DNA of 64,000 bases from VRUE01 sp963702035 (lineage in GTDB: Bacteria; Actinomycetota; Thermoleophilia; Solirubrobacterales; 70-9): the NCBI GenBank assembly GCA_963702035.1, contig OY969700.1:2480001-2544000 (forward strand), read 5' to 3'. The position numbers were made by a program, and so were the translations under genes. Below are positions 1 through 9,552 of this stretch, one piece after another (position 1 is the stretch's first letter; each line of letters begins with the position of its first letter). The notes beneath the pieces were generated by a model that was not told the origin of the DNA, did no database searches, and saw nothing but the letters and a program-made list of their open reading frames with translations.

Positions 1-1
1 G

Positions 2-1186
2 CTCGGGCCGGAGGCCAACCACTTCGTCACCGTCGCCCACCCGGAGAATTTCCACTGGCGCGAGTCGAGCTTCGGCGACCTGATCCCGCTGCTCGGCGAC
101 GGCCTGCTGACGATCGACGACGACTACCACGACCGGGCGCGAGCGATCATGATGCCCGCCTTCCACCGCGAACAGGTGACCGCGATGATCGACTCGATGG
201 CGGCGGAGGCTGAGGGAGCGATCGCCGCCCTGCGCCCGGGCGAGGTCGTCAACCTCTACGACTGGATGCGCAATCTGGCGATGCGGATCGCGATGCGGGC
301 GCTGCTCGGCCTCGACCCCGACGGGGCCGGCAAAGGCGCCGCCGCGGCCGAGCACTTCGAGCGCGCGCTCGGCTTCTACGGCATCGACTACCCGCTGCGC
401 TTCTTGCGCGGCCCGGGCTCGCCCTGGCGCAAACTGGTCTCCTCGCGCAAGGTGCTGGACGAGATCGTCTTCGCCGAGATAACCCGCCGCAGGGCGGCAC
501 CGGACCCCGGTAGCCGCGACATCCTCAGCCTCCTGCTGGCGGCCCGCGGCGAGGCGGGTGAGGCGTTCACCGACCGCGAGGTCCGCGACCAGGTGATGAC
601 CCTGATGTTCGCCGGCCACGACACCTCGACCTCGACCCTGACTTTCATGATGCACGAGCTGGCCCGCCACCCCGACGTCGTCGCTCGGCTCTGCGAGGAG
701 CAGGACCGGGTGCTGGGCGGTGCCGTGCCGACGGTCGACCAGCTTGAGCGCGAGATGCCCTACCTAGACATGGTCCTCGACGAGGTGCTGCGCCTCTACC
801 CGCCGGCCTGGATCGGACCCCGCCGCGCCGTGCGCGAGTTCGAGTTCGGCGGCTACACGGTCCCGCGCGAGGCCTACGTCAACTACTGCTCCTGGGCCAG
901 CCACCGCATCCCCGAGTTCTTCCCCGAGCCGGAGGCCTTCATCCCCGAGCGCTTCACCCGCGAGCGCAAGGCGGCGCTGCCGCGGGGTGCCTACGTCCCC
1001 TTCGGCGGCGGCCAGCGGATCTGCATCGGCAAGCGCTTCGGCCAGACCGAGGTGAAGCTGGTCGCGACGATGCTGCTGCAGCGCCTGCGCCTCGACGCGC
1101 TCCCGGGCCGGACGATGACGGTGCGGCAGATGCCGACCCTCTCGCCCAAAGGCGGCCTCGAGATGCGGGTACTCTCCCGCGCTTGA
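2..1186 (+). CDS. Cytochrome P450, 5' end outside the window
   Basis: Heme-thiolate monooxygenase that would oxidise a lipophilic substrate using electrons from a ferredoxin/reductase; the substrate cannot be inferred. The frame is open from base 2, so the N-terminus lies upstream. Visible P450 landmarks in order are the I-helix oxygen-binding motif AGHDTST (about 611-631), the K-helix ExxR as EVLR in DEVLRLYPP, and the heme loop FGGGQRICIGKRF with its cysteine ligand codon at 1022-1024. The TGA stop overlaps the TTG start of the next gene (TTGA), so the two are probably co-transcribed. Family assignment is secure; the subfamily is not. Confidence 0.95.
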   Translation, partial: LGPEANHFVTVAHPENFHWRESSFGDLIPLLGDGLLTIDDDYHDRARAIMMPAFHREQVTAMIDSMAAEAEGAIAALRPGEVVNLYDWMRNLAMRIAMRALLGLDPDGAGKGAAAAEHFERALGFYGIDYPLRFLRGPGSPWRKLVSSRKVLDEIVFAEITRRRAAPDPGSRDILSLLLAARGEAGEAFTDREVRDQVMTLMFAGHDTSTSTLTFMMHELARHPDVVARLCEEQDRVLGGAVPTVDQLEREMPYLDMVLDEVLRLYPPAWIGPRRAVREFEFGGYTVPREAYVNYCSWASHRIPEFFPEPEAFIPERFTRERKAALPRGAYVPFGGGQRICIGKRFGQTEVKLVATMLLQRLRLDALPGRTMTVRQMPTLSPKGGLEMRVLSRA

Positions 1187-2349
1187 GCGCGGCGCTGGTC
1201 ATCTCCGACACCCACTTCGGCGCCTGGACCGGGCGCGACCTGCTGCGCGAGGAGCTCTTCCTCGAAAGGCTGACGCCGCGGCTGGACGGGATCGACGAGC
1301 TGATCTTCCTCGGCGACCTCTTCGATTTCCTCTTCGGCTCGGTCGGGGAGGCGGTCAACGCCTCCGATGGGCTGCTGCGGCTGATCGCCGAGAAGCTACC
1401 CGGCAAGCGACTCGTCTTCCTCGCCGGCAACCACGACCACCACCTCGTCCACCGCGACGCCGAGAACCGGCTCGAGGCACAGCTTGCCGCCGGCTTCTCG
1501 CCACCCGATCTCGCCGAGGCGCACCGTCTCTCCACCGACGAGGAGGCAAAGGCGGGCCCCGGCTTCTTCCGTTCTTTCCTCAGCCGGCGCCTGCCGGGGG
1601 TCGAGGTCGAGATCGCCTACCCGACCTACAGCTTCGCCGGGGTGCTCTGCACTCACGGCCACTACCTCGATCCGCACGCACGCCTCGCCGGCTCGCGCGG
1701 CGACCGCCTGCTGACCCGGACGCTGTGGGGGATAGCCACCGGCGGCCCGGAGCAGCCGAAGACGATCGAGGACTACGAGTCGGTGATCACCCTGCTCACC
1801 GAGTGGCTCTACATCGCCGCCCAGATGCCGCATGGCACCCATGCGCAGCAGAACGTCTTCCGCGCCGCCGAGCGGGCGGGACGGATCGAGCATGCGCTGA
1901 GGTTGCCGCGGCGCGGCCTGCAACGCCTCCGCGGCGAGCAGCCCGCCCCCGAAGACGCTCAGCGCTCCCGGCCCGCCTACCCCTCCGCCAGCGTCGTCTC
2001 ACCGAGCGACCCCTCCGAGCACGCGCTGGAGGCCTTCGCGCAGGTGGTCGAGAACCTCGGCTGGGGCGAGGAGAGCGACAGGATCGTCTTCGCCCACACC
2101 CACCAGCCGCTCGCCTGCGTCGAGTCCAGCGGCGACTCGCGGATCCGGTACTGGAACACCGGCTCATGGATCTACGAGCCCGACCTCGACTCGCGCCAGG
2201 CCTACGAGCGTTACCTGCGCTACGCCTGGCCGGGCACCGCGGTCGTGATCGACGACGAGGAGCCCGAGCCGCGCCTTGTCGAGCTCCTCGCCGACCTCAA
2301 TCCGCGTAACGGCGGCCCGGGCCTTCCGGCCCCCTCCTCGCCTACTTGA
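1183..2349 (+). CDS. Calcineurin-like metallophosphoesterase
   Basis: A 388-residue dinuclear-metal phosphoesterase. The metal-binding motifs appear in the family order: SDTH (residues 8-11), GDLFD (44-48), GNHDHH (82-87), then HGHY and a C-terminal HTHQ. The overall pattern recalls UDP-2,3-diacylglucosamine hydrolase-like enzymes, but substrate cannot be read from sequence. The region between the last two motifs carries a long insertion rich in Arg and Pro. The TTG start is chosen because translation is coupled to the P450 stop by a 4-base overlap and the first metal motif follows at once. Its end overlaps the convergent glutamine synthetase by 8 bases. Confidence 0.88.
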   Translation: MSAALVISDTHFGAWTGRDLLREELFLERLTPRLDGIDELIFLGDLFDFLFGSVGEAVNASDGLLRLIAEKLPGKRLVFLAGNHDHHLVHRDAENRLEAQLAAGFSPPDLAEAHRLSTDEEAKAGPGFFRSFLSRRLPGVEVEIAYPTYSFAGVLCTHGHYLDPHARLAGSRGDRLLTRTLWGIATGGPEQPKTIEDYESVITLLTEWLYIAAQMPHGTHAQQNVFRAAERAGRIEHALRLPRRGLQRLRGEQPAPEDAQRSRPAYPSASVVSPSDPSEHALEAFAQVVENLGWGEESDRIVFAHTHQPLACVESSGDSRIRYWNTGSWIYEPDLDSRQAYERYLRYAWPGTAVVIDDEEPEPRLVELLADLNPRNGGPGLPAPSSPT

Positions 2350-4493
2350 TGAAGAGCATCTCCTCGTACTTGGGCAGCGGCCAGAGGTCGTCGGCGACGA
2401 TCTTCTCCAGCTTGTCGGCGGCCTCGCGCACCTCGTCCATCGCCGCGATCTGCTTGTCGCGGGCGTGGATCGCCAGGTCGAGGCCCTCGAGCTCGCCCGG
2501 ATAGGCGTTGGCCTCCTCGAGCCCGGCCAGCGACTGGCCGAGGGCTTCGAGGGTCGCCTTGACCTCGCCGGCGACACCCTCGGCCACGCCCGACTCCTTG
2601 ATCAGCGCCATGTAGCGCAGCGCCGCCGGCAGGATCATCGTCTTGGCGATCGAGTGCGTCGTCTCGGCCTCGATGTTGGCGCGGATCGCGTACTGCTCGA
2701 GCCAGACCTCATAGCGGGACTCGAGCTCGCGCTTGGAGAGCACGTCGTAGTTCTCGAAGGCGGCAACCGTCTGGTCGGTGAGCACCTCGGGCAGCGCGTC
2801 GGGGGTGGTGCGCAGGTTCTTCAGGCCGCGCCGCTCGGCCTCGGCGTGCCACTCCTCGGCGTAGTTGTCGCCGCCGAAGCAGACCCCTTTGTTGGCGCTG
2901 ATATGCGTCCTTGACGATCTCGATCACGGCCTCCGGCATCGCCGTGCCGCCGGAGAGCTTCTCCTCCAGCTTGCCGGCGAGCTCGTCGATCGCCTCGGCG
3001 GCGATCGTGTTGAGCACCGTGTTGGGGAAGGCCAGCGACATGCTCGACCCCAGCGCCCGGAACTCGAATTTGTTGCCGGTGAAGGCAAAGGGCGAGGTGC
3101 GGTTGCGATCGCCGCCGTGCATCGGCAGTTTCGGCAGCACCGTCGCGCCCAGCTCCAGGAACGAGGCCGGCGTGTTCGGGTCGCCTTCCCCGGTCGCGAT
3201 CGCCTCGAAGACCTTTTCCAGCTCGCCGCCGAGGAAGATCGAGATGATCGCCGGCGGCGCCTCGTTGGCGCCGAGGCGGTGGTCCTGGCCGATGTTGGCG
3301 ACCGAGGCGCGCAGCAGCCCCTGGTGCTTGTTCACCGCCTGGATCACCGCCGCGCAGAAGAAGAGGAAGTGGATGTTGTCGGCGGGCGTGTCGCCCGGGT
3401 CGAGCAGGTTGGTGCCGCTGTCGGTCCCCATCGACCAGTTGTTGTGCTTGCCCGAGCCGTTGACGCCGGCGAACGGCTTCTCGTGCAGCAGGCAGACGAA
3501 GCCGTAGCGACGGGCGACGCTCTCCAGAACCTGCATCAGCAGCTGCTGGTGGTCGGAGCCCACGTTGGAGTTCTCGAAGATCGGCGCGATCTCGTACTGG
3601 GCCGGCGCGACCTCGTTGTGGCGGGTCTTGACCGGGATGCCGAGCTTGCGCATCTCCAACTCCGACTCGAGCATGAAGGCCAGCACCCGCTCGGGGATCG
3701 AGCCGAAGTAGTGGTCGTCGAGCTCGTGCCCTTTGGGGGGCTTGGCGCCGAACAGGGTGCGACCGGTGGCGATCAGGTCGGGCCGCTCGAAGTAGTACTG
3801 CTCGTCGATCAGGAAGTACTCCTGCTCGGGCCCGACCGTCGTGAAGACGCGCTGGCTCTCCTCGTCGCCGAGCAGGCGCAGCGCCTTGATCGCCGAGCGG
3901 GAGAGGGCGTCCATCGAGCGCAGCAGCGGGATCTTGCCGTCGAGCGCCTCGCCGGTCCATGAGGCGAAGGCGGTCGGGATGCAGAGCAGCGCCCCGTTGG
4001 GGTTCTCGAGGATGAAGGCGGGGGAGGTCGGGTCCCAGGCGGTGTAGCCGCGCGCCTCGAAGGTGGCGCGAACGCCGCCGGTCGGGAAGGAGGAGGCGTC
4101 GGGCTCGCCCTGGACGAGCTCCTTTCCGGAGAAGCCGGCCAGCGCCGTGCCTTCGCCAGCGGGCTCGAAGAACGAGTCGTGCTTCTCGGCGGTCGAGCCG
4201 GTCAGCGGCTGGAACATGTGGGTGAAGTGGGTCGCGCCGTTCTCCAGCGCCCATTCCTTCATCGCCTCGGCGACCGCGTCGGCGAGCGCCGGGTCGAGGG
4301 CCTCGCCGCCCTCGAGGGTCGCCTGCAGCTTCTCGAAGACGTCGCCGGGCAGCCGATCGCGTTGCACCGTGACGGAGAAGACGTTGGCCCCGAACGGGTT
4401 GTTCTCGGGCAGGGTCAGGTCGAGCGCGCCGAGGGCCTCTCCGTTGGAGCTCCACTGCGCGGCGGTCACGTTCTGCTGGCGGATACGAGTCAT
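2342..4493 (-). pseudogene. glnN: Type III glutamine synthetase, interrupted by a +1 frameshift
   Basis: Would condense ammonia and glutamate to glutamine in the cytoplasm. From the ATG at 4493 the frame encodes hallmark GSIII segments: GPEQEYFLID, NEVAPAQYEIAP, HEKPFAGVNGSGKHNNWSM and NRTSPFAFTGNKFEFRALGS. Around 2900 the frame slips: after KDAY the protein turns into Arg-rich nonsense, while an adjacent frame continues with ANKGVCFGGDNY and runs through LTDQTVAAFENYDVL to a TAG at 2342. Removing one base at about 2900-2902 restores roughly 716 residues, the usual GSIII length (about 700-730). The downstream part is well conserved, so a sequencing or assembly error is as likely as recent inactivation. 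An ammonium transporter (8099) and a PII protein (17174) lie on the same stretch. Confidence 0.85.
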
Positions 4494-4605
4494 CGCTGTG
4501 TCAGTCCCTCGCTTCTGCGTGCCCGGCCCCCGGGCGCGATCGATTGGCGGTCTAACTCCTAATCAAGAGCCAAAGGAGCGTAATGGGACAGCGCCGAAAA
4601 TGCCT

Positions 4606-4621
4606 TTGTACCGCGGTACAA
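4606..4621. promoter_or_regulatory. Perfect 16-bp palindrome, candidate operator
   Basis: TTGTACCGCGGTACAA is its own reverse complement. It lies in the 261-bp divergent gap between the glutamine synthetase (start 4493) and the fatty-acid oxidation gene (start 4755). Perfect symmetry and position suggest a dimeric repressor site, for example of the TetR type that often controls beta-oxidation genes. No regulator gene sits next to it, so the cognate protein is unknown. Apart from the SD at 4739-4743 I see nothing else firm in this gap. Confidence 0.5.
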
Positions 4622-4754
4622 CGATCGCCCCGCGCCTTTGTCCGCATCGACAGCGGTCGATTGCCGCCTTTTCCACCCGGTCGTGGGGGAAAGGCAGCAA
4701 CTTCGGTCGCGCCTATAGCCTTCGCCGGCCCACTAACTGGAGGAAGTCACCGAA

Positions 4755-6755
4755 ATGTTCGTCTCGAAGGCCGCCGTTGTCGGCGGCGGCACCATGGGGG
4801 GCGAGATCGCGCAGGCGATCGCCGCTTCCGACATCCCCGTCGTCGTCAAGGACATCGACCAGAAGTTCGTCGATGCCGCGGTGGAGAAGGCCCGCGCCGT
4901 CACCGAGGGCCAGCTCGCCCGCCTGGTCAAGAAGGAGAAGCTGACCCAGGAGCAGGCCGACGCCCGCCTCGCCGAGGTGATGGGACTGATCTCCGGCACG
5001 ACCAGCTATGGCGACTTCGGCGATGTCGACTTCGTCGTCGAGGCGGTGCCGGAGAAGATCGAGATCAAGCAGGCCGTCTTCCGCGAGCTCGACGCCGCCA
5101 CCCCCGGCCACGCGATCCTCTCCTCCAACACCTCCTCGCTCTCGATCACCGAGATCGGCGAAGCGACGCTGCGGCCCGACAAGGTCGTCGGCTTCCACTT
5201 CTTCTACCCGGCCTCGGTGATGCCGCTGGTCGAGGTGATCGCCAGCGAGGACACCTCGCAGGAGACCGCCACCGCCGCCTACAACTTCGCCCAGGCGATC
5301 AAGAAGCAGCCGATCGTCTGCGGCGAGGTCCCCGGCTTCGTCGTCAACCGCATCCTGATGGCGACGATCGGCGAGATCTGGCGCGCCCAGGAGGAGCAGG
5401 GCCTCTCGCTGAAGGCGATCGACGAGGCGATCGCGGCGGCCAAAGGCGCGCCGATGGGCCCCTTCTTCCTCACCGACCTGCTCGGGCTCGACACCGTGCT
5501 GCACGTCGCCGAGCACCTCAACAAGTCCTACGGCGAGAGCTTCTACGTCCACAAGGGCCTGCAGGGCCTGGTCGCCGACGGCAAGCTCGGCGCCAAGAGC
5601 GGCGGCGAGGGGTTTTTCAAGGACGGAGAGCAGAACGTTCCCGGAGGGGCCGAGCCCGACGCCGAGGAGCTGGTCGCCCTGTTCACCGGCCGGGCGTTGA
5701 TCGAGGCCTGCGAACTGGTCGAGGAGGGCGTCTGCTCGGTCCGCGACATCGACCTCGGGATGATGGCCGGTGCCGGCCTCGACCCCCGCAAAGGCCTCTT
5801 CCCGCCGTTCTGGAAAGCCGACCTGGAGGGGCTCGACGTGTTGCTGGAGCGGATCGAGCGGCTCGAGGAGAAGCACGGTGAGCGCTTCGCGCCGCCGGTC
5901 ACCCTCAAGCGGCTCGTCGCCCAGGGCCGCCTCGGGCTCAAATCCGGCCAGGGCTTCTACCCCTACCCGCGGCCCGACGAGGGCGAGCAGGCGGAGACGG
6001 TCAAGCTGGAGACCCGCGGCGACGTCGCGATCGCCTGGCTCGCCAACCTGCCGATGAACGCGATCTCACCCGACGTGATCCGCGACCTGGGCACGGTCTG
6101 GGAGAAGGTCAAGGCGTCCGACGACATCGGCGCGATGGTCGTCGCCTCCTCGGTCCCGGTCGTCTTCTCGGCCGGCGCCGACATCAAGGCCTTCACCCAG
6201 ATGGACGAAGGCTCGGGCGCCGACCTGCTGCACACCGCGCATGCGCTGCTGCGCGAGTTCGGCACCGACAGCGTCGCCACGATCGCCGCGGTCAACTCGA
6301 TCGCCTTCGGCGGCGGCTGTGAGCTGGCGATGGCCTGCGACGTGCGGGTCGCCGCCGAGGCGGCGGTCTTCGGCCAACCGGAGATCAAACTCGGGATCGT
6401 CCCCGGCTTCGGCGGCACGCAGCGGCTGCCGCGCCTGGTCGGCCCCAACAAGGCGCTGGAGATGAACCTGATCGGCGACGCCGTGCTCGCCGGCGAGGCG
6501 CTCGACTCGGGCCTCGTCAACCGGGTCGTCCCCGACCACGAGCTGTTCGAGACGGCGCTGATGTGGGCGCGCAAGCTGGCCGCCCAGGCGCCGATCGCCC
6601 GCGAGCAGATCAAGTCCGCCTCGCACAAGGGCGACCTCGACGAGGGCATCGAGGCCGAGAAGCAGGCCTTCGCCACCGCCTTCGCCAGCGCCGACGCCAA
6701 AGAGGGCATCAGTGCTTTCCTCGGCAAGCGCACCCCAAAGTGGAGCGGCAAGTAG
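4755..6755 (+). CDS. Bifunctional 3-hydroxyacyl-CoA dehydrogenase / enoyl-CoA hydratase
   Basis: A 666-residue fusion carrying two steps of fatty-acid beta-oxidation (hydration of enoyl-CoA, NAD-dependent oxidation of 3-hydroxyacyl-CoA). The dehydrogenase is N-terminal: NAD loop GGGTMGG (10-16), catalytic His in FHFFYP (147-152), followed by the C-terminal dehydrogenase domain. The crotonase domain begins near residue 418 and shows SAGADIKAF, GGGCELAMACD (about 519) and GQPEIKLG (about 540), so both catalytic Glu residues are present. The domain order is the reverse of E. coli FadB and matches archaeal-type crotonyl-CoA hydratase/3-hydroxybutyryl-CoA dehydrogenases. A good SD (GGAGG at 4739-4743) decides the ATG. 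An acyl-CoA synthetase at 43171 could feed the same pathway. Confidence 0.92.
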   Translation: MFVSKAAVVGGGTMGGEIAQAIAASDIPVVVKDIDQKFVDAAVEKARAVTEGQLARLVKKEKLTQEQADARLAEVMGLISGTTSYGDFGDVDFVVEAVPEKIEIKQAVFRELDAATPGHAILSSNTSSLSITEIGEATLRPDKVVGFHFFYPASVMPLVEVIASEDTSQETATAAYNFAQAIKKQPIVCGEVPGFVVNRILMATIGEIWRAQEEQGLSLKAIDEAIAAAKGAPMGPFFLTDLLGLDTVLHVAEHLNKSYGESFYVHKGLQGLVADGKLGAKSGGEGFFKDGEQNVPGGAEPDAEELVALFTGRALIEACELVEEGVCSVRDIDLGMMAGAGLDPRKGLFPPFWKADLEGLDVLLERIERLEEKHGERFAPPVTLKRLVAQGRLGLKSGQGFYPYPRPDEGEQAETVKLETRGDVAIAWLANLPMNAISPDVIRDLGTVWEKVKASDDIGAMVVASSVPVVFSAGADIKAFTQMDEGSGADLLHTAHALLREFGTDSVATIAAVNSIAFGGGCELAMACDVRVAAEAAVFGQPEIKLGIVPGFGGTQRLPRLVGPNKALEMNLIGDAVLAGEALDSGLVNRVVPDHELFETALMWARKLAAQAPIAREQIKSASHKGDLDEGIEAEKQAFATAFASADAKEGISAFLGKRTPKWSGK

Positions 6756-6775
6756 GCACAGCGACGGAGAGCAGG

Positions 6776-7516
6776 GTGGCCCGACTCGCGGAGCTGATCC
6801 GCGAGTCGGGATCGACCGTCGCGCTGACCGGGGCCGGGGTCTCGGTGCCGTCGGGGATTCCCGACTTCCGCACGCCGGAGACCGGGCTCTGGGCGAACGT
6901 CAACCCGATCGAGGTCGCCCACATCGACGTCTTCGAGCGCGATCCGGCGCGCTTCTGGTCCTACTACCGGCCGCGCTTCCACGCGCTCGCGGACAAACGG
7001 CCCAACGCGGCGCACGAGGCGTTGGCCGAGCTCGAGCGCCGTGGCCTGTTGGCGGGCACGATCACGCAGAACATCGATCGCCTCCACCGGGCCGCCGGCT
7101 CCGAGAACGTCGTCGAGGTGCACGGCTCGATCGTGACCTCGACCTGCCGCGAGTGTGAGGCCTCATATGGGATCGAGGCGGTCAACGCGCTCTTCGACGG
7201 CGACGGCATCGCCCGCTGCTCCTCATGCGGCGGGGCGGTCAAACCCGACGTGGTCCTCTTCGGCGAGATGCTGCCCGAAGCGGCGATGGCGAGGGCCCAC
7301 GCGCTCGCGGCGGAAGCCGAGCTGATGCTCTGCATCGGCAGCTCGCTCGTCGTCCACCCGGTGGCCGGATTGCCAGAAGTGACGATGGCCGCCGGGGGGC
7401 GGCTGGCGATCGTCACCAAGGGGCCGACGCCCTATGACGGCGACGCGGTGCTGAAGCTGGAGGGCGGGGTGGACGAGGAGTTGGGTGCCCTGCTCGCCGC
7501 GCTGGCTGGGAACTAG
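6776..7516 (+). CDS. NAD-dependent protein deacylase, sirtuin family
   Basis: Removes acyl groups from lysine using NAD. The 246-residue protein has the sirtuin signature: GAGVSVPSGIPDFR near the N-terminus (GAG at 19-21), TQNID, the catalytic His in VEVHGS (about 116), four zinc cysteines as CREC (124/127) and CSSC (148/151), FGEMLP and CIGSSLVV. The GTG at 6776 is chosen because it precedes the Rossmann motif by the usual distance and follows a purine-rich GGAGAGCAGG; the frame continues upstream but only as a shadow of the preceding gene. It lies 20 bases after the beta-oxidation fusion, so the two may be co-transcribed, consistent with a link between acyl-CoA metabolism and deacylation. 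Confidence 0.9.
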   Translation: MARLAELIRESGSTVALTGAGVSVPSGIPDFRTPETGLWANVNPIEVAHIDVFERDPARFWSYYRPRFHALADKRPNAAHEALAELERRGLLAGTITQNIDRLHRAAGSENVVEVHGSIVTSTCRECEASYGIEAVNALFDGDGIARCSSCGGAVKPDVVLFGEMLPEAAMARAHALAAEAELMLCIGSSLVVHPVAGLPEVTMAAGGRLAIVTKGPTPYDGDAVLKLEGGVDEELGALLAALAGN

Positions 7517-7881
7517 CCGAGCCCTTCGGCTTTGGCCTTTGCCGCGGCGGCAATTTCAGCTTGCGTCACGACTATTCCGGCCTCGTCGCACTTCCCATTG
7601 ATCGTGCGTGCGCGGGGGTTGTCGTAGTTGGCGCTGCGGGCGCAGATTGCCTTTGCCTCCTCGCCGCAGCCGTTGACCGGTTCGCCGCCCACGCGTCCCG
7701 CGACGACCGCGGAGACACAGCCGGCCGCCGGTGCGGGGCGACTGTCGCTGGCCGTCGCCAGGATCAGCGCCAGGATGGCCACGATGGTGATCAGCATCCC
7801 CGCGATCAGCACATTGCGCTCACGTGCGGTGAGCTTGCGCAGAGGCGTGTTGACGCGCTGAAAATGGCCTTCCAACGGCAT
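7513..7881 (-). CDS. Small single-pass membrane protein, function unknown
   Basis: 122 residues. A short basic N-terminus (TPLRKLTARERN) is followed by one hydrophobic helix (about residues 24-43) and then an extracytoplasmic segment with four cysteines, spaced so that disulfides are plausible, ending in an Ala/Lys-rich tail. I do not recognise the family. It converges on the sirtuin gene with a 4-base overlap and is transcribed away from the ammonium transporter. The 217-bp gap up to 8098 contains a small inverted repeat (TTCTCC/GGAGAA near 7917-7933) and no gene. The gene call rests on normal GC-rich codon use and sensible topology. Confidence 0.6.
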   Translation of the reverse strand: MPLEGHFQRVNTPLRKLTARERNVLIAGMLITIVAILALILATASDSRPAPAAGCVSAVVAGRVGGEPVNGCGEEAKAICARSANYDNPRARTINGKCDEAGIVVTQAEIAAAAKAKAEGLG

Positions 7882-8098
7882 TTGCGGCAGGTTAGCGGCT
7901 GCGACGCCCGCGGCGTTTCTCCATTTGGGAGAAGCATTTCAGCCGATCTTTAGACGCGTGTACGTAGTGGTCGCCTCCCGATCGCGACAGGGTGGCAGGC
8001 AACCGCCGCTGGGCTTTGTGAATGTCAATTGGAGAGTGCTCCGGATGACGCCCGATGGACTTGGCGGCTCCCATCACAAGAAAGGAAACACCGGATCA

Positions 8099-9448
8099 AT
8101 GGACTTGTTGGCGACGTTAGATACGGGTAACAACTCGTGGCAGATGACGGCCGCGACGTTGGTCGGCCTGATGAGCATCCCGGGGCTGGTCGTGCTCTAC
8201 GGGGGCGTGATGCAGAAACGCTGGTCGGTGAACTCGATGATGATGGCCTTCGTCGCCTTCGCGATCGTGCTCATCCTCTGGTGTCTGTTCGCCTTCAAAA
8301 TGGCGTTCGGGACCCCGACGCACTTCATCTCGGACAGCGGCTTCTTCGGGAACTTCTGGGGTAAGCCGGGCTCGATATTGAGCAGCGCGAGCCTGCTGGG
8401 CGAAGCGCACATCCCCGAGTACGCCGAATTGGAATTCAGCTTCCCTGAGTCGACCTTGGCCTACTTCCAGATCGTCTTCGCGGCGATCACGCCGATCCTG
8501 ATGCTGGGCTCGGTGCTGGGCCGGATCAACTTCAAGGCCTGGATGCCTTTCGTCGCGCTCTGGACCGTGTTCGTCTACACGATCAACGCCTTCCTGATCT
8601 GGGGCGGCGGTTTCTTCGCCCAGCACGGGGCCGTCAACTTCTCCGGCGGCTACGTCATCCACCTCGCGGCCGGAGTCTCCGGCTTCGTGGCGGCGGCGGT
8701 GATCGGGCCGCGGTTGCAGCGCGACCGCGAGGTCGACGCGCCGAACAACCTGGCGATGGTCGCCGTCGGCGCGGGTCTGCTCTGGATGGGTTGGAACGGC
8801 TTCAACGGCGGTGACTGGTACGAAGCCAGCGGCATCGCCTCGGCCGCGATCCTCAACACCAACCTCTGCACCGCGGTCGCCTTCCTGGTCTGGGTCGCCT
8901 TCGACTACCTGACCGGGCGTAAGCCGAGCCTGATCGGCAGCGTCAACGGGATGATCGTCGGCCTGGTCGCAATCACCCCGGGGGCCGGGTTCGTCAATGG
9001 CTGGGGCGCGATCATCATCGGCGTCATCGCCTCGACGCTCGTCTACTTCGCGCTCAACTACCTGAGCCGGGTGCGACCGTTCCGCAACGTGGACGACACC
9101 CTCGGAGTCGTCTACACCCACGGCTTCGCCGGGGTGGCAGGCGGCCTGTTGGTCGGCATCTTCGCCAACAGCTCGATGGCGGAAACCGTGCTTGCCGGCA
9201 CGATCTCCGGCGGTGGCCTGCATCTGCTCGGCTGGCAGGCGCTGACCGCGCTCTGGGTGATCGTGTTCTCGGCGATCGGCACGTTCATCCTGCTGAAAAT
9301 CGTCAGCATCTTCGTGCCTCTGAGGATGACCGAGGAGGACATGGAGACGGGCGACGTGGCCGTCCATGGCCACGAGGTGTACCCGTCGGACGTGCCCTCC
9401 CTGGGCTACCCCGCCGGGGTGCCCGCTGCCGCCGGAAGCACTACCTAG
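8099..9448 (+). CDS. amt: Ammonium transporter, Amt family
   Basis: Conducts ammonium into the cell through a trimeric inner-membrane channel. The 449-residue protein has about eleven hydrophobic helices. The pore histidines of the family are seen in VIHLAAGVSGF and YTHGFAGVAGG, with an AFLIWGGGFF segment in between. The ATG at 8099 is chosen over upstream in-frame starts because it follows a purine-rich AAGAAAGGAAA and gives a typical N-terminus (NNSWQMTAATLVGLMS). No glnK-type gene follows directly, which is unusual; the PII gene is 8 kb away. A strong terminator follows at 9497. Confidence 0.94.
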   Translation: MDLLATLDTGNNSWQMTAATLVGLMSIPGLVVLYGGVMQKRWSVNSMMMAFVAFAIVLILWCLFAFKMAFGTPTHFISDSGFFGNFWGKPGSILSSASLLGEAHIPEYAELEFSFPESTLAYFQIVFAAITPILMLGSVLGRINFKAWMPFVALWTVFVYTINAFLIWGGGFFAQHGAVNFSGGYVIHLAAGVSGFVAAAVIGPRLQRDREVDAPNNLAMVAVGAGLLWMGWNGFNGGDWYEASGIASAAILNTNLCTAVAFLVWVAFDYLTGRKPSLIGSVNGMIVGLVAITPGAGFVNGWGAIIIGVIASTLVYFALNYLSRVRPFRNVDDTLGVVYTHGFAGVAGGLLVGIFANSSMAETVLAGTISGGGLHLLGWQALTALWVIVFSAIGTFILLKIVSIFVPLRMTEEDMETGDVAVHGHEVYPSDVPSLGYPAGVPAAAGSTT

Positions 9449-9496
9449 GGCAGAGCCGGACGCCCCTCCTCGTCCGGCAGTCACGACAAGCACGAG

Positions 9497-9530
9497 AACC
9501 GCCCCCGCACTCTCCCGGGGGCGGTTTTCG
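9497..9530. terminator. Intrinsic terminator shared by amt and the lysR-type gene
   Basis: Perfect 10-bp stem AACCGCCCCC (9497-9506) / GGGGGCGGTT (9517-9526) around a 10-base loop. It continues into T-rich sequence on the + strand, and the leading A residues give a T run on the - strand. It lies between convergent genes and can serve both. Confidence 0.8.
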
Positions 9531-9552
9531 TTTGCCCGGGCGCGGCCCGGGC

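Noticed and set aside
2821..4455. Long Arg-rich open frames antisense or shifted to real genes (also 8117-10561, 10524-11684, 14391-15902)
   Set aside because: Typical high-GC shadows with no domain and extreme Arg/Ala/Pro content, covering well-supported genes in other frames.
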